Shown piece after piece: positions 57,163-64,000 of a stretch of 64,000 nucleotides of DNA. The DNA is from Methylonatrum kenyense. Its GTDB lineage: Bacteria; Pseudomonadota; Gammaproteobacteria; Nitrococcales; Aquisalimonadaceae. The notes beneath the pieces were generated by a model. That model did not search any database, was not told where the DNA came from, and worked only from the letters and a program-made list of their open reading frames with translations. Numbering within the stretch: position 1 is the first letter of the stretch; every line of letters starts with the position of its first letter. The DNA lies in NCBI RefSeq assembly GCF_023195885.1, contig NZ_JALPKO010000008.1:1-64000 (forward strand), read 5' to 3'. The translations under genes and the position numbers were made by a program.

Positions 57163-59337
57163 CTAAGCGCCTCTTCTTCCGAACCAGCGCCGAGCCTGAT
57201 GGCGGAGCGAGTCAGGCATCATTCCATAGACACCATAAACCAGGCGCAACGTTGGCTTGCGAACCAATTGAAAGGTAACGAATCGGACGCAATGGCCGTG
57301 GAAATGCCGCTTGTAGTCAGTGTTTTTCCCTGTCCCCGCTAGCAAATCGTATGCGCGCACCGCCGGCGCCGAGAACGCCTCCTCGATGGCATAGCCAAGA
57401 TGCAGGGTCCCCAGGGAAACCTTCGGGTCGAACCCCTCATCGAAGCCCGCCTGCAGATTGTATGTCCGGCCAGCCAGGCGCAGGTCGTACAGCACGGAAC
57501 GGACGACTCCGTCGATCTCCAGAACCGTGAAGCGAATTGCCTCCGGTCGATCGAGACGCGAAAGCAGCCTGCGGTGAAAATCCAGGCTCTCGCCGGAAAA
57601 ACATGGCTTCCCCCAGCGTTTCTGATGGAAGGCGTTCAATTGCGCCAGCGCCTTACGGAAATCCGGCTCGCAGCGAAAACACAGGGTCGACCCCGCTGCC
57701 AGATAACGTCGCCGGTTATAGACCTTCAACCGGGTGCTGGAGCCGAGGCTCTGTAACCAGTCGGCGAAACAGCCATCCGTGGCAACAGACCAGCCGTCAT
57801 CGGTTTTTCGAACCAGCCGGGAGGTACCCTTCGCTGCCGCCAGCCCGGGCAGGGGATCGCGCCCGACATGGTCACAGACAACCAGCACATCCCAGTGCAC
57901 GGCATTGGCGAGATGCTGCTCGACCGCCCTAGTGACGTCGTCACGCAGGCCATGTTCCGCGATCAGATCGATGTATTCCGTCCGTACCGTCGGGCTGATG
58001 TTCCAGGCGTTACCAATGAAATGCAGCTCAATGGTATCGGCAACGGCATGGCGTTGCCGATACCGGAAGAGCGGAGCCAGCCCCACCAGATTCGCTTCCC
58101 GATAGACTCCCAGCAGGCAAGGCTCCAGACCAAGCGCGGGTTGCCAGATTTCCCACCAGGTCGATTGCCAGGCCCAGCCCATGAACAGCGGATCCGCATC
58201 GGAGCGACGGATCAGGTCATCCCACATGGCAGAGTCCGCGAACAGGGTCTCCGGCGAAACTTCATGGACCTGCAGTGCCTTGCCCGCCTTATCTCCGGTT
58301 GGCTGCGACTCAGCACCGGATCCCAGTTCCTGCTCGCTGGCGGCCTGCAGAAATTCACCGTCGGAATCACCCGCCATCAGAAACCAGCCCTGGGCCACGG
58401 CCGGCGCCTCGCCTCCGTCCCGCACCAGGAATCGGGGCTTATCGCGGGTTCGGAGAAACCCTTTCGATTCCAGCAATCTTCCCAGGACACGATCACTGGT
58501 GACGACCTGCAGCTGATGCGCATGCGCGGTGCAGCGCAACCAGCTGCTCAGCAAGACCGCTCTCGCCGCCGTATCCTGCCGAGCAGCAACCAGGTCGACC
58601 AGCCTTGCCGTCCCGGCATGACGGCGATAGACGGCAAGCGCCCGCAGCCGTCCGGCATCCCGCAATACCAGGTACCGGTAACCGCCAGCCGGGCATTGTT
58701 CATAGCGCCATGCCAGATAGACGTGGTCACGACAGACAATGCGCGGGTATCCACCCGCCACCCGACCCCACAGGTCATCCAGCTCCTCCGCCGACGGCAG
58801 CGACGACGACTCCTTCGCGACGAGTTCACAAGCACCAGACGACGACCGCGTCGGCAGACGTCGCAGCCGATTTCCGAGTTGCAGAGACAGCCGAGCCAGA
58901 TCCTTGACGCTGCCGATTCGGCGAATGTAGCGATAACGCCAGACGTCCGTGGCCTGATGCCAGCCAAGACGACGGAGCACACTGAAAGCGATATCGCTGA
59001 CCCCGAAAGTCAACAACAGCGAATACCTGCCGTGCAGTACCTCCTTGACCAGGCGACCCACGCCACTTCCTCGATGCGCCACATGCACGTGAAAATCACA
59101 GCTCCAGCAGGCGATGCGCTCGACACCGTCAAACCGCACCCGCACCGGCATGACGCCATTGAATCCGGCAATGCGTCCCCGCGCGTCCAGCATCAGCACC
59201 GGGTCGAACGGAATACCCCTCGGATTGGACTCGAACTGCCAGCGCCAGAGCGCCGACCGTTGCGTTCCGCCACCGAGCAAAGCCAGGATGCTCGGCCGAT
59301 ACCGAGCGCTATAGGCGGCAGGCCGTACGTCGGCCAT
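57163..59337 (-). CDS. Double-GNAT fusion acyltransferase
   Basis: 724 residues with two acyltransferase regions. The N-terminal one (residues about 1-150) has a GNAT acetyl-CoA loop HRGSGVGRLVKEVL. After a middle region and a linker, the C-terminal half (from about 370) resembles BcsL/CelD-type Acetyltransf_6 (GTLHLGYAIEEA, then YDLLAGTGKNTDYKRHF). ATG 59337 overlaps the amidotransferase stop (ATGA). Acyl modification of a surface glycan or lipid is inferred. The fusion is uncommon in my experience. Confidence 0.78.
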   Translation of the reverse strand: MADVRPAAYSARYRPSILALLGGGTQRSALWRWQFESNPRGIPFDPVLMLDARGRIAGFNGVMPVRVRFDGVERIACWSCDFHVHVAHRGSGVGRLVKEVLHGRYSLLLTFGVSDIAFSVLRRLGWHQATDVWRYRYIRRIGSVKDLARLSLQLGNRLRRLPTRSSSGACELVAKESSSLPSAEELDDLWGRVAGGYPRIVCRDHVYLAWRYEQCPAGGYRYLVLRDAGRLRALAVYRRHAGTARLVDLVAARQDTAARAVLLSSWLRCTAHAHQLQVVTSDRVLGRLLESKGFLRTRDKPRFLVRDGGEAPAVAQGWFLMAGDSDGEFLQAASEQELGSGAESQPTGDKAGKALQVHEVSPETLFADSAMWDDLIRRSDADPLFMGWAWQSTWWEIWQPALGLEPCLLGVYREANLVGLAPLFRYRQRHAVADTIELHFIGNAWNISPTVRTEYIDLIAEHGLRDDVTRAVEQHLANAVHWDVLVVCDHVGRDPLPGLAAAKGTSRLVRKTDDGWSVATDGCFADWLQSLGSSTRLKVYNRRRYLAAGSTLCFRCEPDFRKALAQLNAFHQKRWGKPCFSGESLDFHRRLLSRLDRPEAIRFTVLEIDGVVRSVLYDLRLAGRTYNLQAGFDEGFDPKVSLGTLHLGYAIEEAFSAPAVRAYDLLAGTGKNTDYKRHFHGHCVRFVTFQLVRKPTLRLVYGVYGMMPDSLRHQARRWFGRRGA

Positions 59338-61295
59338 CAGCCGGCACCACCACAACGGGAATGCCGTTCATACCAGGCCTGGAACATCAGGATCCCCCAA
59401 AGCTGGAAACTGTAATCCGCGCGTCCCTCGAGATGATCCTGCCAGGTGCGGCGCACGCGCGTGGCATCCAACACGCCCTCCTGCTCAAGCCGCCGACGCT
59501 CGAGCAGCGCTTCCGCCCAGTCTCTGAGCTCAAGGCGCAACCACTGCGCGATCGGCACCGCAAATCCCTGCTTGGGCCGATCCACAAGCGATGCCGGCAC
59601 GTGTCGATGCAATAGCCGCCGCAACAGGTATTTTCCGGCCCCATCCCGGAGCTTCAGATGATCGGGCAACGACAGGGCGAATGAGACAACCCGGTGGTCA
59701 AGCAAAGGAACACGCGTTTCCAGGCTTACTGCCATGGCGGCCCGATCCACCTTGGTCAGAATGTCGTCCGGCAGATAGCTGTTGAGATCCAGCCACTGCA
59801 ATTGCCGGAGCGACGTTGCCTCCGCAATGCTTCGAGGCCATGCCTCATTCAGTACGTAGCTAGGCTCTGCACCGCGCACTAGTAGCGCGGCGGGATCCGC
59901 CCAGTAACCGACGCGTTGGCGATAAAACGCTTGCAGCGATCCGGCGCCTCGGGCAGCGCGTTCCGCGGCAAGTTTCTCCGCCATGCCGAAACCCGACAGG
60001 TGGCGACGTTTCGGCCTGATTGCCCGCGCCAGGGACCCGGCGATCGCGTTCGGCAGGGCAAGGGCGACAGACTCGACCCGCTGGCGAAACCCCGGTTTGG
60101 CATGCAGACGGTTCCAGGCCGTCAGCGTTGACGGATAGCGGCCATAGCCCGCGAACAACTCGTCACCGCCGTCTCCGGACAGCGCGACGGTTACGTGCTG
60201 CCGAGTCAGTCGACTGATCAGGTAGGTGGGTATCTGGGAGGAGTCGGCGAAGGGCTCATCCCAGATTTCCGGCAACCGTGGAATGCAATCCAGCGCATCG
60301 CCCGGTTCCAGGTACAGTTCGGTATGGTCCGTGCCGAGGTGGCGGGCGACGGCTGCCGCATGCTCCGCCTCGTTGAAGCCCTTTTCCCGAAAACCGATCG
60401 TGAATGTCCGTATCGGCCGCTTTGCCCTCTGCTGCATCAGGGCGACAATGGTTGACGAATCGACCCCACCGGACAGGAAGGCGCCGAGCGGCACGTCAGC
60501 CAGCATCTGCTCGCCGATCACCGAACCCAGCAGTTCCTCCAGGCTGTCCAGGACCGCGTCTTCCGGAAGCTCGGCTGCGTGACCGATAGCATCGTCCATG
60601 GACCAGTACCGCACGGGTCGACAGTCACTCTGGCCGGAGGTGTCCAGCGAGAGACGCAGACAATGAGCAGGCAGCAGTTTGTGGATACCGCGAAAAATGC
60701 TGTGCGGTGCGGGGATGTAGTTATGGCGGAACAACAGGGCCAGGGCGTCGCGATCGAGTTCCGGCGCGAACCCCGGGACCGCGCGCAGGGCCTTCAACTC
60801 GGACGCGAAAACCAGCGTGTCCTGGTGCCAGCCGTAATACAGTGGCTTCTCACCCATCCGGTCACGCACCAGCCATAGCTCCCGATGCACATGATCTAGC
60901 AGTGCAAAGGCGAACATCCCGGCAAAGCGCTCCAGCGCCGCCTCGACGCCCCATTGTTCGAATGCCGTGAGCATGACCTCCGTATCGGAATGGCCGGTGA
61001 AACCACGCCCCAGTGATTCGAGTTCCTTCCGCAGGTGGAGAAAGTTGTAGATCTCGCCGTTGAAAACCATGGTGAAGCGCATGCTGGGCGAGCGCATCGG
61101 CTGACCGCCGGCCGACGACAGATCCTGAATCGCAAGGCGCCGATGTGTCATACCAACGCCTAGGCCCGGCTCCCAGGTCTGGCCCTCCGCATCAGGGCCA
61201 CGGTGGCGAATCGCCTGTGCCATGGCCTTGAGTACTGCATCCGGTCCGCTTCGAAGTCTGTTCCCCGCATCCCAGAATCCGGCGATTCCACACAT
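59337..61295 (-). CDS. Asparagine synthase-like amidotransferase (exosortase-system type)
   Basis: 652 residues with an N-terminal class II glutamine amidotransferase domain (Cys2, MCGIAGFWD) and a C-terminal ATP-pyrophosphatase domain with SGGVDSS at 275-281. Long relatives of this family sit in exosortase loci and are thought to amidate a sugar acid or precursor rather than make asparagine. It is 3 bp after the GT4 gene and coupled to the GNAT fusion. Confidence 0.9.
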   Translation of the reverse strand: MCGIAGFWDAGNRLRSGPDAVLKAMAQAIRHRGPDAEGQTWEPGLGVGMTHRRLAIQDLSSAGGQPMRSPSMRFTMVFNGEIYNFLHLRKELESLGRGFTGHSDTEVMLTAFEQWGVEAALERFAGMFAFALLDHVHRELWLVRDRMGEKPLYYGWHQDTLVFASELKALRAVPGFAPELDRDALALLFRHNYIPAPHSIFRGIHKLLPAHCLRLSLDTSGQSDCRPVRYWSMDDAIGHAAELPEDAVLDSLEELLGSVIGEQMLADVPLGAFLSGGVDSSTIVALMQQRAKRPIRTFTIGFREKGFNEAEHAAAVARHLGTDHTELYLEPGDALDCIPRLPEIWDEPFADSSQIPTYLISRLTRQHVTVALSGDGGDELFAGYGRYPSTLTAWNRLHAKPGFRQRVESVALALPNAIAGSLARAIRPKRRHLSGFGMAEKLAAERAARGAGSLQAFYRQRVGYWADPAALLVRGAEPSYVLNEAWPRSIAEATSLRQLQWLDLNSYLPDDILTKVDRAAMAVSLETRVPLLDHRVVSFALSLPDHLKLRDGAGKYLLRRLLHRHVPASLVDRPKQGFAVPIAQWLRLELRDWAEALLERRRLEQEGVLDATRVRRTWQDHLEGRADYSFQLWGILMFQAWYERHSRCGGAG

Positions 61296-61298
61296 GAC

Positions 61299-62420
61299 TC
61301 ACACCCTGTTCCCGGCGCCAAACCGACGATAGATTTCGGCGAGTCCGCGCGCCGTTTGCGCCGAATCGAATCGTCGAGCAGCTTCCTCGCGAAACGCCTC
61401 CGCCGCCTGTTGTAACCCGGCCAACTCGTTCGTAAGCTGCTGGATCCGCTGCGACAGGACCGCCGCAGCGCCGCTCGGAAACACCAGCGCCGGGGTATTT
61501 CTGACCACCTCCCGCATACCGACACAGTCACTGGCCAGCAAAGGGGCACCGGCAACCAAAGCCTCCATGGGCAACAACGGGCAGGTCTCCCAGCGTGACG
61601 GCGCGGTGACCACGTCGACGCCGCGCAGCGCCGCCATCACATTGTCGGTGTGTGGCAGAAAATGAAACGCCTCGGCAAGGCCCCGTTGGCGAAGGTTATC
61701 CTGCTCCTCGCGAATAAAGCCGCCCCAACCGAAACAGGCCACCTGCACATCAAGCCCACGACCCCGACAGTCGGCCACCGCATCCACGAGCACCGTAAAC
61801 CCCTTCGGCGCCATGAATCGACCAAAAAACCCCAGCAGCAAGGTCTGCGGGGCCAGCCCGAGTTCCCGTCGCAGATCACGACGCTCCGGACCGAGGAAGG
61901 CCTGTGCATCAATGCCGTTACGGACCACGGAGCAACGTTCAGCTTCGGCGAGTTTCGGCATGAAACCCAGCAGATTCCGACGGGCGTCCTCACCAACCGC
62001 CATGACGTGATTTGCGGATTGAAGTGCGAGACGAACACCGAGGCGGCGAACACTTCCGGCTCGGCCCGTGAGATGCGAATCGAGTAGCATGTCATGGGGC
62101 GTCAGCACGCTTGGCTTGCGCAATAAGCGGGCCAGAGGGGCAGCAAAAATGCCCGAGGTGAAGCCGTGGGAGTGAACCAGGTCCGGTCTCCAGGATCGCA
62201 AAGCGGAGACGATGCCCGCTCCGAAGCGCATCACTCCGGGATCAAGCGGAAGGTATTCGACATGGCTGGAAAACTCCGGCTCACTCAGAAAATCCAGATG
62301 CTGAGCCGAAGGCGAAACCAGGGCGAAAGAATGCTCCCGCAACTCGGCATGGCGGTAGACGTAACGCAAATAGGTCCTGATGCCACCACTGGGCCACCGG
62401 ACGACAAGCAGGATTCTCAT
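61299..62420 (-). CDS. Glycosyltransferase family 4
   Basis: GT-B fold transferase of 373 residues. The N-terminal GGIRTYLR loop, HSHGFTSG, the hinge FFGRFMAPKGF and the C-terminal donor-site segment PSRWETCPLLPMEALVAG are typical of GT4. It starts inside the stop of the upstream ligase gene (ATGA overlap) and ends 3 bp before the amidotransferase. Sugar specificity unknown. Confidence 0.92.
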   Translation of the reverse strand: MRILLVVRWPSGGIRTYLRYVYRHAELREHSFALVSPSAQHLDFLSEPEFSSHVEYLPLDPGVMRFGAGIVSALRSWRPDLVHSHGFTSGIFAAPLARLLRKPSVLTPHDMLLDSHLTGRAGSVRRLGVRLALQSANHVMAVGEDARRNLLGFMPKLAEAERCSVVRNGIDAQAFLGPERRDLRRELGLAPQTLLLGFFGRFMAPKGFTVLVDAVADCRGRGLDVQVACFGWGGFIREEQDNLRQRGLAEAFHFLPHTDNVMAALRGVDVVTAPSRWETCPLLPMEALVAGAPLLASDCVGMREVVRNTPALVFPSGAAAVLSQRIQQLTNELAGLQQAAEAFREEAARRFDSAQTARGLAEIYRRFGAGNRV

Positions 62421-63781
62421 TTCTCCCCGACCGGTCGGACCGGGGTTTGCCGCTCAGGCGGGGAACCGAAAAGGCGATCCTGATTGCGGTTGATGGAGCG
62501 GGCGAAGGCAATACAGAAACCGGCGAACAGATACCAATAGGACTGGGATAGCCCCCAGTAATTGATACTGTAGACCGCATACATCAGGAACGTGGTCAGC
62601 AAGGCTTGGTTCAGGCGGTACTCGAAGCTCGTTCGCAATTCCGGACGAACGCGCAATGCCGTTTTCATGCGCCGAAGATTGTGGCGTACCAGCCTGTACA
62701 CCAGCCAGAGAAAGTACATGAAGACGGCCGCACCGATCACACCGATTTCAATGAGTAACTCGGCGTAAAGATTGTGCGATGCCTGGGCCCGCCCTGGCGT
62801 GTAGTGCACTTTGGCTTCCTTGGTGGTTCCCAATCCGTGCCCGAATACCGGACGGTTCAGTCCCAGCCTGAATTCGTCGATGATCCCCTGCTGCCGCCCA
62901 TGGGCAGTCTGGTACTGGGCTGCGGATTCGTCGTAGATCGACCGGTAGCGGTCACGTTGGGTATCCGACATCTGGCTCCAGCCGCCAATGGCAATCAGAA
63001 TGATGCAACCGGCGACCAGCGCCTTTCGGCGGCTCTCCCAGAAGATCATCCCTACCACCACGAGGCCTGCCAAAAAGGCCCCCCGCGACCCCGTCAACAG
63101 AAGTGCGTAAAGCAGCGGCGGCAGGAGCAGCAAATAAAGCAGCTTGAGAGACCAGCGCGGCGAACCACCGAGCAGGAAATGCAGAAACGGGATCGCGGTC
63201 ACGATCACAAAGCCCAACTCGTTCGGGTTGATCACGTCCGCGGGCGCCCCGGCAAGGCGATCGGCAAACTCACCATGCCCGAGATGCGTTGCCGACCCCC
63301 AGTAGCCGTACATGATGTTCAGGCGCAATGGTTCGAACACCCGATGCACCTGCAGCGCCAGCCAAAGCCCGACGAGGACCTTCAAACGACGATCAGTATC
63401 GACAATGAAGGCGGTGAAGAACAGGAACACCACGGCACGGACGAAATCATCCACGTGATGCCGAACCACACTGCCCGGCCATTCCACCAGAGGTAGCGAC
63501 ACGATCAGGTAGGCAATCAGCGCCCATATCACCATGACTCGCGGGTCACGGACCACGCTGCGATACCTGTCCGCCTGGAAAAGCAGGGCGAAGGAAATCA
63601 GCAGCACCATCACCAGAGTCGGACGAAGCTGGGCGTAGAAGGGATAGCGGGCGGCCAGGCGGAAAAAATAGTCAAACAGGAAGTAACAGTACATGGCAAA
63701 GATCACGCCGGGGATTGTTTTCTCCCGCAGCGCGGCACCGACCGCCGGCACCCGCCGCTGATAGCCGAGTACCGAACTCAT
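62417..63781 (-). CDS. O-antigen ligase/polymerase-like membrane protein
   Basis: 454 residues with about ten hydrophobic segments and a large periplasmic loop (roughly residues 275-340) containing FGHGLGT and SHNLYAELLIEIG, the Wzy_C pattern of WaaL ligases and Wzy polymerases. It could polymerise the repeat unit of the exopolysaccharide or ligate a glycan. ATG 63781 is chosen because it overlaps the upstream stop (ATGA); an in-frame extension to 63817 lies in that gene. Confidence 0.85.
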   Translation of the reverse strand: MSSVLGYQRRVPAVGAALREKTIPGVIFAMYCYFLFDYFFRLAARYPFYAQLRPTLVMVLLISFALLFQADRYRSVVRDPRVMVIWALIAYLIVSLPLVEWPGSVVRHHVDDFVRAVVFLFFTAFIVDTDRRLKVLVGLWLALQVHRVFEPLRLNIMYGYWGSATHLGHGEFADRLAGAPADVINPNELGFVIVTAIPFLHFLLGGSPRWSLKLLYLLLLPPLLYALLLTGSRGAFLAGLVVVGMIFWESRRKALVAGCIILIAIGGWSQMSDTQRDRYRSIYDESAAQYQTAHGRQQGIIDEFRLGLNRPVFGHGLGTTKEAKVHYTPGRAQASHNLYAELLIEIGVIGAAVFMYFLWLVYRLVRHNLRRMKTALRVRPELRTSFEYRLNQALLTTFLMYAVYSINYWGLSQSYWYLFAGFCIAFARSINRNQDRLFGSPPERQTPVRPVGEK

Positions 63782-64000
63782 GCCGCCACCATGCGCCGCA
63801 CCCGCTGCCCAAGCCACTCGAGTCCGCTCAAGGCCTTGCTGTACTGAAAATCGCTGTCGGCAGCGGCGTGCCGTCGCAAGGCATACAGATCATGATGCGG
63901 CTGACCGTCCGCGTAGGCGACCACGGCACCGGTGAAGCCCGCCTTCTCGACACGATCGCGTACCGCTTGACTGAAATCCGCAGGCTGCCCGTTCGGATAG
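63778..64000 (-). CDS. Polysaccharide deacetylase-like protein, C-terminal fragment
   Basis: The last 73 codons of a gene that runs in from beyond the window. The fragment opens YPNGQPADFSQAVRDRVEKA then GFTGAVV, the late motif of NodB-type (CE4) carbohydrate esterases. The catalytic Asp and His motifs lie outside the window. Its TGA overlaps the ligase ATG, so the two are coupled. Family call rests on a short stretch. Confidence 0.62.
   Translation of the reverse strand, partial: YPNGQPADFSQAVRDRVEKAGFTGAVVAYADGQPHHDLYALRRHAAADSDFQYSKALSGLEWLGQRVRRMVAA

Overview
The window reads as a chromosomal segment of a GC-rich gammaproteobacterium. The inference rests on gene order: tRNA genes, tuf, secE-nusG, rplKAJL, rpoBC, then the str, S10, spc and alpha ribosomal operons. 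Proteins match the E. coli families closely in length and motifs. A type-2 style malate dehydrogenase, a long-form GAPDH and an exosortase/exopolysaccharide locus suggest a free-living member of the Chromatiales/Ectothiorhodospiraceae or a relative; this assignment is inference and no species is claimed.

Layout. 0.1-9.3 kb holds housekeeping genes: an SRPBCC protein, gap, a lipoprotein M48 protease, two copper-type proteins (DUF411 and an HMA-domain chaperone), uvrA, mdh and a SAM-cleaving DUF62 enzyme. Four intergenic gaps here carry one repeat architecture: two convergent arms of about four 7-bp units of the form AAAACNN or its complement, around a short core. 9.4-42.2 kb is one uninterrupted minus-strand information-processing block, read from tRNA-Tyr down to rplQ: tRNA-Tyr, tRNA-Gly, tRNA-Thr, tufB-type tuf, tRNA-Trp, secE, nusG, rplK, rplA, rplJ, rplL, rpoB, rpoC, rpsL, rpsG, fusA, tuf, rpsJ through rplQ. 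Terminators or attenuators are visible after rplQ and rpoC, between nusG and rplK and between rplL and rpoB; a strong promoter precedes rpsL. The tRNA-Tyr gene is followed by repeats that each carry a copy of its last 19 nt, closely resembling the E. coli tyrT (rtT) arrangement.

42.3-42.6 kb carries a 39-bp inverted repeat pair. 42.8-64 kb is an accessory cell-surface region: an orphan PcaD-like hydrolase, nucleotide-sugar enzymes (galE, manC/algA type), a VanZ-like membrane protein, a low-complexity lipoprotein, and an exosortase-associated exopolysaccharide set (export lipoprotein, chain-length determinant, tyrosine kinase, outer-membrane barrel, exosortase fused to EpsI). A convergent minus-strand group follows: two paralogous GT2 glycosyltransferases on either side of an opposing sulfotransferase, a double-GNAT fusion, an asparagine-synthase-like amidotransferase, a GT4 glycosyltransferase, an O-antigen ligase/polymerase-like protein and the end of a polysaccharide deacetylase-like gene.

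Working together, the surface genes would make, polymerise, modify (amidation, acylation, sulfation) and export a polysaccharide and sort proteins to the envelope. No PEP-CTERM substrate and no initiating sugar transferase are seen in the window. The best candidates for something little described are the tRNA-Tyr 3'-end repeat array and the heptad-arm element family.
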